This document shows positions 1-6,660 of a stretch of 13,979 nt of DNA, piece after piece. Made by a program: the position numbers and the translations under genes. Source of the stretch: Selenomonas sp. (lineage in GTDB: Bacteria; Bacillota_C; Negativicutes; Selenomonadales; Selenomonadaceae); the NCBI RefSeq assembly GCF_024693525.1, contig NZ_JAILKR010000032.1, forward strand, positions 1-13,979, read 5' to 3'. A model generated the notes under the pieces. It was not told the DNA's origin, searched no databases, and worked only from the letters and a program-made list of their open reading frames with translations. Each line of letters starts with the position of its first letter. The stretch's first letter is position 1.

Positions 1-312
1 CGAATGCAGGAAGATATCCGCATGGGAATGGTGCGGCGGACTGCTATGCACAATGTTGCCAGACGCTGTAAGGTACAGGATGTCTCGCTTTTTATGACAT
101 CACTTATTCAGGCGGAACGATTGGGTACGAGTATGGGCAAGACCCTCAAGAATCAGGCCGATAATATTCGGGAACGGCGGCGGCAGTATGTAAAGGCTGA
201 GGCCATGAAGGCACCGGTAAAGATTATCTTTCCGCTGGTACTCTTTATCTTCCCGGCGTTGTTTGTCGTGGCTTTGATACCATCCCTGTTGAATTTGATG
301 AAAAATTTGTAG
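1..312 (+). CDS. tadC: TadC-like type II secretion system F domain protein, C-terminal part (5' end outside window)
   Basis: Inner-membrane platform protein of a Tad/Flp pilus assembly machine, which works with the TadA ATPase to polymerise Flp pilin. The frame is open from base 1, so the start lies upstream; about 103 residues are visible. A cytoplasmic segment matches the T2SF family signature: the block SLFMTSLIQAERLGTSMGKT, then QADNIRERRRQYVKAEAMKAPVK, a conserved pattern just before the last membrane span. A hydrophobic span (about residues 72-95, IIFPLVLFIFPALFVVAL) ends the protein, as in TadC. The DUF192 gene follows after 7-16 bp, so the two are probably co-transcribed. TadB is the close alternative; the APVK-to-FPLVLFIFPALFVV ending fits TadC better. 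Family assignment is firm, and the exact paralogue is less so. Confidence 0.88.
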   Translation, partial: RMQEDIRMGMVRRTAMHNVARRCKVQDVSLFMTSLIQAERLGTSMGKTLKNQADNIRERRRQYVKAEAMKAPVKIIFPLVLFIFPALFVVALIPSLLNLMKNL

Positions 313-319
313 GAAAGAA

Positions 320-688
320 GTGCTCGATATGAAGATAGTATCCTTGCAAGTAACGGGCGCTGAAAATAAAAAGAATCCGTACCTTCAAATCGAAGTAGCG
401 GATTCTTTTTTTCGGCGTTTTTTAGGGCTTATGGGGAGGAAACGAATAGCGAATGGAACAGGTCTTTTAATCGCTCCCTGCAACAGTATCCACATGTGCT
501 TTATGCGGTTTAAAATCGATGTCGTCTATCTGGATAAAAATTACCGAGTATTAAAAACGGTAGAAAATATTCTTCCCTGGATTGGTCTTTCCTGCTGTTT
601 TAAAGCATGGGCAGTGCTTGAACTTCCCGCAGGTGAAATAAAACGGCAGGGCATCGGGAAAGGTATGGTGTTTCGTCCGGTGAATTAA
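320..688 (+). CDS. DUF192 family protein
   Basis: Small protein (120-123 aa) of the DUF192/COG1430 family, whose function is not established; members often sit in Tad pilus loci. The family core is visible: EVADSFFRRFLGLMGRK, then GTGLLIAPCNSIHMCFMRFKIDVVYLD, then LELPAGEI near the C-terminus. No signal peptide is seen, although many DUF192 proteins are exported. The start is ambiguous: GTG at 320 has AGGA (311-314) five bases upstream, while ATG at 329 is in frame but spaced far from it. It follows tadC closely. Its stop (686-688) overlaps the stop of the convergent tadG-like gene. A terminator-shaped hairpin (368-412) lies inside the first 30 codons. It may not belong to pilus biogenesis at all; the link is only positional. 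Confidence 0.85.
   Translation: MLDMKIVSLQVTGAENKKNPYLQIEVADSFFRRFLGLMGRKRIANGTGLLIAPCNSIHMCFMRFKIDVVYLDKNYRVLKTVENILPWIGLSCCFKAWAVLELPAGEIKRQGIGKGMVFRPVN
368..412 (+). terminator. Bidirectional terminator-like hairpin inside the DUF192 coding region
   Basis: A 12-bp perfect stem (AAAAAGAATCCG at 368-379 with CGGATTCTTTTT at 399-410) carries an inner imperfect stem (TAC.TTC / GAA.GTA). On the + strand it is followed by further T (406-412 is seven T). On the - strand the tail is also T-rich (TTTTTATTTTC). Structurally it is an intrinsic terminator in both directions, yet it lies wholly within DUF192 codons. It could end leftward transcripts from the tadG-like gene or attenuate rightward tadC transcripts. 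Confidence 0.55.
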
Positions 689-1905
689 TCCCAGTCGACA
701 TCACTGTCATCGGCCAGAGAGACATCGGATTCTGCGGTGCCGCTATTGCCGCCGGAAATGTCGGGGGATTCATGCGTAAAGGTTCGGCTGGAGGATTGGA
801 TTTTTACATTTCGCGAAGCCAAGGAACCGTAAAAATTAATCCCTTGAGGGTTCCAGTTCAATTCGCCAGCATTCGGGGCATAAATAGTAGCATGCAGCGT
901 GGTATCGGAGCTGCTATCCGTTTCAATGGCAAAATTATCATAGCTGAGGTTAATGTAGATTAATTTGCAGTTGATATTTTTTTTGACAATCAGATTGCCG
1001 GTTCCCTTGGTAATGATGAGGATGTGCGTGGCATTGGGGTCGGAGTCAATCGGCCCATCCAGTTCGATGCGGCTGACGATTTTATCTCCATCGCCGCTGC
1101 CATCGACAAAGGTTACCTTTGAGGTCAGGTCCGAGGCATGAAGCGTTTGGGAGTGGATGTCATTTTGCATCGATATCTTTTTGGTGTTGCTGTCATTTTT
1201 TAGCGCTTCGATATAGTCGCGAAGCGTTTTATTTTTGGAGTCATCCAGCGATATGGCTAGATCGCCGTTATAATATTGGTCACCGCTCGGATTCCAGGCT
1301 TTGCCATCGGAGGAGTGAAGCTGTGACATTTCCGTTCCGTTTACGATGTCGCCCTGCACGTATACCGATGCATTTCGGTTGGTATGGATGATATCGCCGT
1401 TGAATTTCTTCTGGTTGGAATTGACCACGTAAAAGGAATTCTCAAAGGTGACCAGATTGTTGAACAGCGGCAGGGTTGGCGAGGAGCTTTCCGTATATAT
1501 TTTCGCATTGGCATGGGCGGATATTTCCATGAAGTCGAAATTAAAATAACGCAGGAATATCATCGGTACTTTTTCCGTGAGTTTAACCACATAATACTGG
1601 GTCTTTTTCGGATTGCTTTTGCTTTTCTTCACGGCAAGATAAGGGGCATCACTCAAGGCGTATTTTTGATTATCTTTGATCAAGGCTTTTGCTTTTTTGT
1701 CGGCGGTACCCTTATCGAATTTTCCGTTAAGCCGCATTTTTGCACCGCCTAGAGCAGCCGCATCAGCAGAGTTTTGCAGGATGGATTTGTGGAGGTATAC
1801 ATTGCCAAAATCGATGGCGATTCCGGTGAAGGCAATCAATAGGGGAAATATCAAAGCGGTCAATGCTAAAATGGCGCCTTTTTGCTGTCGATATTTTGCT
1901 ATCAT
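685..1905 (-). CDS. Tad-domain (TadG-like) pilus assembly protein
   Basis: Probable Tad pilus-associated envelope protein of about 406 aa. Residues 9-55 form a classic Tad (putative Flp pilus-assembly TadE/G-like) N-terminus: a Gly after charged residues, a hydrophobic membrane segment (ILALTALIFPLLIAFTGIAI) and the signature DFGNVYLHKSILQNSADAAALGGA. The rest is a large Ser/Asn/Asp-rich, beta-strand-prone exported region. It includes HATIYAPNAGEL and INFYGSLASRNVKI, which resemble the repeat-like ends of pilus PilX/DUF7305-type proteins. The C-terminus is acidic. ATG 1905 is chosen because the frame stays open to 2058 but that extension crosses the upstream gene's terminator (2014-2036); GGAAGTGG precedes 1905. 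The gene is convergent with DUF192, with overlapping stops. Precise role (minor pilin, anchor or adhesin) is unknown. Confidence 0.8.
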   Translation of the reverse strand: MIAKYRQQKGAILALTALIFPLLIAFTGIAIDFGNVYLHKSILQNSADAAALGGAKMRLNGKFDKGTADKKAKALIKDNQKYALSDAPYLAVKKSKSNPKKTQYYVVKLTEKVPMIFLRYFNFDFMEISAHANAKIYTESSSPTLPLFNNLVTFENSFYVVNSNQKKFNGDIIHTNRNASVYVQGDIVNGTEMSQLHSSDGKAWNPSGDQYYNGDLAISLDDSKNKTLRDYIEALKNDSNTKKISMQNDIHSQTLHASDLTSKVTFVDGSGDGDKIVSRIELDGPIDSDPNATHILIITKGTGNLIVKKNINCKLIYINLSYDNFAIETDSSSDTTLHATIYAPNAGELNWNPQGINFYGSLASRNVKIQSSSRTFTHESPDISGGNSGTAESDVSLADDSDVDWD

Positions 1906-1948
1906 AATCCAACCACTTCCTATTAATGTTTTTTTATATCCGTATAAT

Positions 1949-1977
1949 ATTTTACCCTTTTTCTCCTGTTTTTTGAA
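1949..1977 (-). promoter_or_regulatory. Possible sigma-A promoter of the tadG-like gene
   Basis: On the - strand, TTCAAA (1972-1977) and TAAAAT (1949-1954) are separated by 17 bp, about 45 bases upstream of the chosen ATG at 1905. The -35 is weak. The spacer overlaps the inverted repeat 1955-1988. Confidence 0.35.
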
Positions 1978-1996
1978 GAGAAAAAGGGCGTTTTTT
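1955..1996 (+). terminator. Rightward terminator-like hairpin upstream of the tadG-like gene
   Basis: An 11-bp perfect inverted repeat (CCCTTTTTCTC 1955-1965 and GAGAAAAAGGG 1978-1988, 12-nt loop) is followed on the + strand by CG and six T (1991-1996). No rightward gene lies immediately to its left, so its only obvious client is read-through from tadC/DUF192 running antisense across the tadG-like gene. It could instead be a leader structure or promoter-region palindrome. Confidence 0.4.
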
Positions 1997-2005
1997 AATA
2001 GGAAA

Positions 2006-2036
2006 TAAGAAAAACCGCCAGACAGTGTCTGGCGGT
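2006..2036 (-). terminator. Intrinsic terminator of the guanylate-kinase-like gene
   Basis: The stem ACCGCCAGAC (2014-2023) pairs with GTCTGGCGGT (2027-2036) around a 3-nt loop. Reading leftward, the stem is followed by TTTTTCTTATTT. It lies about 20 bases beyond the kinase-like stop and before the start of the tadG-like gene, and so separates the two minus-strand genes. Confidence 0.85.
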
Positions 2037-2054
2037 AAATCCGTATTGGATTTT

Positions 2055-2645
2055 TCACTTTATCATGGCGTCGAATTCTTTTTGCGGCACGACGGCGGTG
2101 AGTCCCATAATGGTCAGGAGCTGAGCAAGTGCATCCTGGGGTTCACCGGTGTTTTTGATGACGTGGTCCGTTATCTTCCAACTGTCGAATTCCTTATTGT
2201 TTTCGGCGTATTGGAGGTGGTATTTTATTTCGTCGTTGGTGTAGCCTTCGTTTAGCATGCGGTCTACCAGGGTCATATAGTCAGCCATGAGATAGACCGT
2301 AATGAGTTTTTTCCGGATGAGTTTGTTAAGCTGCTTGATGCCGTTGACTTCAAGAATCATGACGCTGATTTGGTGGTCCTTGAGAGAATCGAGGATATCA
2401 TTCTTGCGAATGCCGTAGGAATCGCCTTTGTGGGTGAATTGGATGACCAAATCCAGTTGCTTAAACTGTTCGCGGCTCACGCTGCGATAGAGTTGCGCAA
2501 ATTTTTTATTGGCTCTTCCGCGTTCGGAAAAAGCATAAGTGGTATACGTGGGGATGAAATGAATTCCCATAGCAATGAGCTTGGAAGCTATGGTGGACTT
2601 GCCGGCGGCATGGGGGCCGACAAGTGCATAAATCCTATTCGTCAT
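2055..2645 (-). CDS. Guanylate kinase-fold P-loop protein, divergent
   Basis: A 196-aa P-loop protein related to guanylate kinase (GMP + ATP to GDP + ADP). Walker A GPHAAGKST is at residues 10-18. KGDSYGIRKNDIL matches the family YGT block. VMILEVNGIKQLNKL matches the LDIDxxGxxxL strand. The DRMLNEGYTNDEIKYHLQYA segment matches the lid and following helix. The GMP-binding TTRxPRxGE motif is changed to TTYAFSERGRA, so substrate specificity is doubtful; a housekeeping Gmk normally keeps it. Start: the frame opens at 2696, but ATG 2645 puts the P-loop at the usual place, has AAGGA upstream, and lies downstream of the likely promoter (-10 at 2701-2706). A specialised nucleotide or non-nucleotide kinase is possible. 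Confidence 0.75.
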   Translation of the reverse strand: MTNRIYALVGPHAAGKSTIASKLIAMGIHFIPTYTTYAFSERGRANKKFAQLYRSVSREQFKQLDLVIQFTHKGDSYGIRKNDILDSLKDHQISVMILEVNGIKQLNKLIRKKLITVYLMADYMTLVDRMLNEGYTNDEIKYHLQYAENNKEFDSWKITDHVIKNTGEPQDALAQLLTIMGLTAVVPQKEFDAMIK

Positions 2646-2700
2646 AATATCTGCATCCTTACTGTTCCTAAAAAATTTTTGGCAAATAAATTCCATCTTT

Positions 2701-2709
2701 ATTTTAGCA
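2701..2709 (-). promoter_or_regulatory. Extended -10 promoter of the kinase-like gene
   Basis: Reading leftward, TGCTAAAAT is an extended -10 (hexamer TAAAAT at 2701-2706). A weak -35 (TTGTAT, 2722-2727) is spaced only 15 bp away. Initiation near 2694 would give a leader of about 50 nt to ATG 2645 and would exclude the longer frame start at 2696. Confidence 0.4.
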
Positions 2710-2725
2710 TAGGTGCGGGCAATAC

Positions 2726-2757
2726 AAAAGCGGGAACAACCGAACGTTCCCGCTTTT
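2726..2757. terminator. Bidirectional terminator-like hairpin
   Basis: AAAAGCGGGAAC (2726-2737) pairs perfectly with GTTCCCGCTTTT (2746-2757) around an 8-nt loop. The A-run opposite a T-run is typical of two-way intrinsic terminators, although the T-tract is only four long. It sits between two divergent genes, where no obvious transcript needs ending. Confidence 0.45.
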
Positions 2758-2780
2758 GCCGCCTCTATACCTTCTGCCTA

Positions 2781-2805
2781 CACCCACATATACAATATGT
2801 AGGTG
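2781..2805. promoter_or_regulatory. 25-bp operator-like palindrome
   Basis: CACCCACATAT (2781-2791) and ATATGTAGGTG (2795-2805) match 10 of 11 as inverted arms around a 3-nt centre. The length and position in a divergent promoter region suggest a dimeric regulator's operator. The regulator is unknown. Confidence 0.35.
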
Positions 2806-2856
2806 TTCTCCCATACATATAATACAACATTTGCGAAGTGATTTCAATAGGGGGAG

Positions 2857-2876
2857 TTTGTAAAATTTTATACAAA
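2857..2876. promoter_or_regulatory. 20-bp AT-rich near-palindrome upstream of the Ppx/GppA gene
   Basis: TTTGTA (2857-2862) and TACAAA (2871-2876) flank an AT core that is itself nearly symmetric. This is a possible operator; the AT-rich composition makes chance symmetry more likely. Confidence 0.25.
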
Positions 2877-2988
2877 AAATATGTTAAGTTGTAAAGGGAT
2901 ATGGTTTTGTATGACGAATTACTACAATTAAGAAAATTTATAGTCTAACCGCAGAGAACAAGAACCAAGATGATAGGAGACGAAGGAA

Positions 2989-3897
2989 ATGCTTCATGGA
3001 ATCATAGATATTGGCTCGAATACGGTACGCATGGCAATTTATTTGATAGAGGGCAGTCATATAGAGCTGCTGCTCAAGAAAAAGCATACAGTGGGACTGG
3101 CAGGTTATCTGCGAGATGGCATGATGCAGCAGCAGGGCATTGATAAGGCTGTGGAGATTTTGGAGGAGTTCAAGTCTTTTTTGGCAACCTTCCGGATAAC
3201 AAATGTTTCGGCCTTTACGACGGCGGCCCTGCGCAATGCGAAGAACAGCCGGGAGGCCGTCAGCCAGATTGAGGAGCGGACAGGCCTTAAGATTCGGGTC
3301 ATTACCGGTGATGAGGAAGCAACCTTTGACTTTATCGGGGCTACGCGAACCCTGCAATCTGAGGATGGTTTATTGATTGATATTGGCGGAGGCAGTACGG
3401 AGATTGTTACCTACCGCAACCGCAAGATTGAGTATAAGACCAGCCTGCCCATGGGGTCGCTGGCCTTTCGCACCCAGTATGTTGCAGGACTGCTGCCGAC
3501 TCTAACGGAGTGTATGCAGATGGAGGCAGTGGCAGAAGAGATACTGTCTGGTGCCACAGAATTTGCCGGTATCCAGGTGGATGGGATTGCCGGCATCGGC
3601 GGAACCGTCAAGGGGGCAGCGGCCCTTTACAACATTCTATTCAATCAGCCGGCTGCCAATACCCGCATGGAGACGAAGCGCCTGCGGACTATTATCGGGG
3701 ATTTTGTCAGTGACCATGAGCTGACCCAGGAAATGACCATCGCGTTGATGCGGGCAGTACCGGATCGCATGCATACGATTATCCCCGGGCTGGTCATTGC
3801 CGATGTGCTGGCCCGTAGATTCAAAGCGAAGGGGATTACCTACAGTGATTCCGGGGTTCGGGAAGGATATATTTACGATCAGATTATTGGACGCTGA
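2989..3897 (+). CDS. Ppx/GppA family phosphatase (short form)
   Basis: Hydrolyses terminal phosphates of inorganic polyphosphate and/or (p)ppGpp-type nucleotides; family members affect the stringent response and phosphate storage. The 302-aa length is the short two-lobed form without the HD-like C-terminal extension of E. coli Ppx/GppA. ASKHA-fold motifs are in order: IDIGSNTVR (residues 6-14), TTAALRNAKN, VITGDEEA, LLIDIGGGSTEIV (second phosphate loop), LPMGSLAFR, GIAGIGGTVKG, DRMHTIIPGLVIAD and DSGVREGYI. The catalytic Glu lies in the GDEEA block. ATG 2989 is preceded by TAGGAG (2974-2979). A hairpin follows before gyrA. Exopolyphosphatase versus guanosine pentaphosphatase cannot be told from sequence alone. 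Confidence 0.93.
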   Translation: MLHGIIDIGSNTVRMAIYLIEGSHIELLLKKKHTVGLAGYLRDGMMQQQGIDKAVEILEEFKSFLATFRITNVSAFTTAALRNAKNSREAVSQIEERTGLKIRVITGDEEATFDFIGATRTLQSEDGLLIDIGGGSTEIVTYRNRKIEYKTSLPMGSLAFRTQYVAGLLPTLTECMQMEAVAEEILSGATEFAGIQVDGIAGIGGTVKGAAALYNILFNQPAANTRMETKRLRTIIGDFVSDHELTQEMTIALMRAVPDRMHTIIPGLVIADVLARRFKAKGITYSDSGVREGYIYDQIIGR

Positions 3898-3901
3898 TTC
3901 A

Positions 3902-3931
3902 TTGGCTTTTTTAGCGAATATATGGTAAAAT
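3902..3931 (+). promoter_or_regulatory. Possible gyrA promoter
   Basis: TTGGCT (3902-3907) and TAAAAT (3926-3931) are 18 bp apart, with TGG just before the -10. It lies between the Ppx/GppA stop and the hairpin at 3959-3991, so initiation near 3938 would place that hairpin in the gyrA leader. Confidence 0.4.
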
Positions 3932-3958
3932 AAAACAGTATGAATTGATAATTCAAGG

Positions 3959-3991
3959 GCCCGGCTGCTCATACGGCTGGGCTTTGTTTTT
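3959..3991 (+). terminator. Intrinsic terminator between the Ppx/GppA gene and gyrA
   Basis: GCCCGGCT (3959-3966) pairs with GGCTGGGC (3975-3982), with two G-T pairs and an 8-nt loop, followed by TTTGTTTTT (3983-3991). It ends transcripts from the Ppx/GppA gene. If the candidate promoter at 3902-3931 is real, it also acts as an attenuator of gyrA. Confidence 0.7.
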
Positions 3992-4024
3992 GTAAGGAAG
4001 TACTATTTGTTTTGAGGTGAGATT

Positions 4025-6454
4025 GTGGATTTTGGTCATGGAAAGATAGTCCCGGTCAATCTGGAACACGAGATGAAGAACTGCTACATCGATTATGCGA
4101 TGAGCGTTATCGTTGCCCGTGCTCTGCCAGATGTCCGTGACGGCCTGAAGCCGGTACACCGCCGCATTCTTTATGCGATGCAGGAAGCCGGTATGGGCTC
4201 CAATAAGCCGTACAAGAAATCAGCCCGTATCGTCGGCGAAGTTCTCGGTAAGTATCACCCCCATGGTGATTCCTCCGTTTATGACGCTATCGTGCGCATG
4301 GCGCAGGATTTCTCCATGCGCTATATGCTCGCTGATGGCCACGGCAACTTCGGTTCTGTCGATGGCGACCCGGCGGCTGCTATGCGTTACACCGAGGTTC
4401 GTATGTCGAAGATTTCCGAGCTTATGCTGCAGGATATCGACAAGGATACGGTTGAGTTCGTACCGAACTACGATGAGTCGATGAAGGAGCCGTCGGTTTT
4501 GCCGGCGAAGTTCCCGCAGCTGCTGGTTAACGGTACCTCTGGTATTGCCGTGGGCATGGCGACGAATATTCCGCCGCACAACATGAGCGAGGTTATCGAC
4601 GGCACGTTGATGCTAATCGACAACCCGGATGCTACCGTTGAGGAACTCATGACGGTCATCAAGGGACCGGACTTCCCGACGGCTGGCCTTATCCTTGGTT
4701 CCGAGGGTATCCGTCAGGCCTATACTACGGGTCGCGGCATCATCAAGATGCGGGCCAATGCCCACATTGAGACCATGTCGAATGGCAAGCCCCGCATTAT
4801 TGTCACGGAGCTCCCCTATCAGGTCAACAAGGCCCGCCTTGTGGAAAAGATTGCCCAGCTGGTTCGCGATAAGCAGATTGAGGGCATTACGGACCTGCGC
4901 GATGAGTCGGACCGCAATGGTATGCGGGTGGTAGTGGATCTGCGCAAGGATTCCAACCCGAATGTCATCCTGAACCAGCTCTATAAGCACACCCAGTTGC
5001 AGGACAGCTTCGGTGTCATCATGTTGGCACTGGTTGACGGCAAACCGCAGGTACTTAACCTCAAGCAGGTTCTGCACTATTACATCAAACATCAGGAAGA
5101 TGTCATCACCCGCCGGACGAAATATGAGCTGGCTAAGGCTGAGGCCCGGGCTCATATCCTGGAAGGTTTGACCATTGCCCTTGACCATCTCGATGCAGTC
5201 ATCACCACCATCCGCGAGAGTCGCACGGCGGATATCGCCCGCGAAGCCCTGATGTCAGGTTTTAAGCTCAGCGAAAAACAGGCACAGGCCATCCTGGATC
5301 TGCGTCTGCAGCGCCTGACCGGTCTCGAACGGGACAAGATTCAGGAAGAGTATCAGGAAGTATTGAAGGCTATCGAGGAGTACAAAGCAATCCTGGCTGA
5401 TGAAATGCGCATCCTGGCCATCATCAAAGATGAGCTCAAGGCTGTCAAAGAAAAATATGGTGATGAGCGCCGTACGAAGCTCACCATTGATACCTCTGAA
5501 ATTGATGTGGAAGACCTCATCGCAGAGGAAGACGTGGTCATTACGCTCACCCACAATAATTACATCAAACGCATGCCGCTGGATACCTACCGCCGCCAGA
5601 ATCGCGGTGGCAAGGGCATCAAGGGAATGGGAACGAAGGAAGAGGATTTCGTCGAGAACATGCTTATCACGACGACCCATCACACCATCCTGTTCTTCAC
5701 GACCCGCGGCCGCGTGTACCATCTGAAGGCTTACGAAATTGCCGAAGCAAGCCGCCAGGCCAAAGGAACGGCCATTATCAACCTGCTGCAGCTTGAGCAG
5801 GGCGAGAAGATTACGGCGGTTATTCAGGTCAAGGGATTTGACCCGGACCGTTACCTCTTCATGGCAACTCGTAAGGGTATCGTCAAGAAGACCAGCCTGT
5901 CCGAATTCAGCAACATGCGCAAGGTTGGCCTGATTGCCATTAACCTCGATGACGATGACGACCTTATTGGCGTCAAGTTCACCGATGGTGAAAGCTATCT
6001 GATGCTCGGTACCAAGAGCGGTAAAGCCATTGCCTTCTCCGAGGACGATGTCCGCGCTATGGGTCGTACGGCCCGCGGTGTCAAGGGCATCAGCCTGGGC
6101 ATGGGCGATGAGGTGGTCGGCATGGATATCCTCACCCATAATGCTGAGGTATTGACCGTCACGGAGGGGGGCTATGGCAAACGCACACCGACCGATGAGT
6201 ACCGCAGCCAGACCCGCGGCGGCAAGGGTCTCATCAACATGAAGGTTACGGATAAGACGGGTTATGTCATCGGCATTAAAGTCGTTCGCCCGGATCAGGA
6301 ACTCATGCTGATTACGACGGATGGTATTGTCATCCGCACGAATGTGGAGGATATCTCCGTTATCAGCCGCAATACCCAGGGCGTCAAGCTCATGAGCACG
6401 GCGGAAAACGATAAAGTCGCTTCCATGGCTACGATGGATCAAAAGAACGACTAA
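4025..6454 (+). CDS. gyrA: DNA gyrase subunit A
   Basis: Breakage-reunion subunit of DNA gyrase (A2B2), which introduces negative supercoils using ATP hydrolysed by GyrB. At 809 aa it has normal length. The N-terminal block [20 protein letters not shown] (21-40) is followed by the quinolone region. Catalytic Tyr122 lies in AMRYTEVRM, and Ser83 and Asp87 (GDSSVYD) match the E. coli numbering with quinolone-susceptible identities. The C-terminal beta-pinwheel carries the GyrA box QNRGGKG (about 525-531), which separates it from ParC, and a second box-like QTRGGKG. Start is GTG 4025 with GAGGTGA (4014-4020). C-ending codons are frequent, as in highly expressed genes. gyrB is not adjacent; the upstream neighbour is a Ppx/GppA gene. 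A strong terminator follows. Confidence 0.98.
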   Translation: MDFGHGKIVPVNLEHEMKNCYIDYAMSVIVARALPDVRDGLKPVHRRILYAMQEAGMGSNKPYKKSARIVGEVLGKYHPHGDSSVYDAIVRMAQDFSMRYMLADGHGNFGSVDGDPAAAMRYTEVRMSKISELMLQDIDKDTVEFVPNYDESMKEPSVLPAKFPQLLVNGTSGIAVGMATNIPPHNMSEVIDGTLMLIDNPDATVEELMTVIKGPDFPTAGLILGSEGIRQAYTTGRGIIKMRANAHIETMSNGKPRIIVTELPYQVNKARLVEKIAQLVRDKQIEGITDLRDESDRNGMRVVVDLRKDSNPNVILNQLYKHTQLQDSFGVIMLALVDGKPQVLNLKQVLHYYIKHQEDVITRRTKYELAKAEARAHILEGLTIALDHLDAVITTIRESRTADIAREALMSGFKLSEKQAQAILDLRLQRLTGLERDKIQEEYQEVLKAIEEYKAILADEMRILAIIKDELKAVKEKYGDERRTKLTIDTSEIDVEDLIAEEDVVITLTHNNYIKRMPLDTYRRQNRGGKGIKGMGTKEEDFVENMLITTTHHTILFFTTRGRVYHLKAYEIAEASRQAKGTAIINLLQLEQGEKITAVIQVKGFDPDRYLFMATRKGIVKKTSLSEFSNMRKVGLIAINLDDDDDLIGVKFTDGESYLMLGTKSGKAIAFSEDDVRAMGRTARGVKGISLGMGDEVVGMDILTHNAEVLTVTEGGYGKRTPTDEYRSQTRGGKGLINMKVTDKTGYVIGIKVVRPDQELMLITTDGIVIRTNVEDISVISRNTQGVKLMSTAENDKVASMATMDQKND

Positions 6455-6479
6455 TCGCATAAAACGATGAACTGTAAAA

Positions 6480-6512
6480 GGGCAGGTTCTGTGGGAACCT
6501 GTCCTTTTTTTT
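6480..6512 (+). terminator. Intrinsic terminator of gyrA
   Basis: GGGCAGGTTC (6480-6489) pairs with GAACCTGTCC (6495-6504, one G-T pair) around a 5-nt loop, followed by eight T (6505-6512). It starts 25 bases after the gyrA stop. Confidence 0.92.
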
Positions 6513-6579
6513 GCTGTCCAAAAATAAAGTGTGAATTTTCTAATAGCGAAAAGGAATTTTTGTGAAGGGTGTCGAAGTA

Positions 6580-6660
6580 ATGCGTATGAAGAAAGCTGGA
6601 GGAGATTTTTGTCCATTCTTGATAGAGATATTTTGCTATAGGATGAGGAAGCGAGGTTGA
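6580..6660 (+). CDS. Possible 26-codon leader ORF overlapping the chemoreceptor start
   Basis: ATG 6580 opens a 26-codon frame ([20 protein letters not shown]...) ending with TGA at 6658-6660, which overlaps the TTG start of the chemoreceptor (6657). GAAGGG lies about 10 bases upstream. Stop-start overlap would allow translational coupling. The composition is not distinctive and no family is recognised; it may be a chance frame. A strong GGAGGAG at 6598-6604 inside it could also serve a still shorter frame (TTG 6609). Confidence 0.2.
   Translation: MRMKKAGGDFCPFLIEIFCYRMRKRG

Larger units (their letters stand above)
2646..2988. other. Divergent intergenic region with three palindromes
   Basis: This 343-bp non-coding stretch lies between the kinase-like gene (leftward) and the Ppx/GppA gene (rightward). 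It holds the kinase promoter, a 12-bp hairpin (2726-2757), a 25-bp palindrome (2781-2805) and a 20-bp near-palindrome (2857-2876), and is strongly AT-rich from about 2790 on. No strong consensus promoter for the Ppx/GppA gene could be fixed. TATAGT near 2940 is a candidate -10 without a good -35. Confidence 0.6.

Noticed and set aside
1906..2058. N-terminal extension of the tadG-like frame
   Set aside because: It would start upstream of, and translate through, the terminator of the neighbouring gene, and would bury the signal-anchor at an unusual depth.
5255..6616. 453-codon open frame on the - strand opposite gyrA
   Set aside because: It lies wholly opposite a certain gene, has no recognisable motifs, and its openness follows from the biased codons of gyrA.
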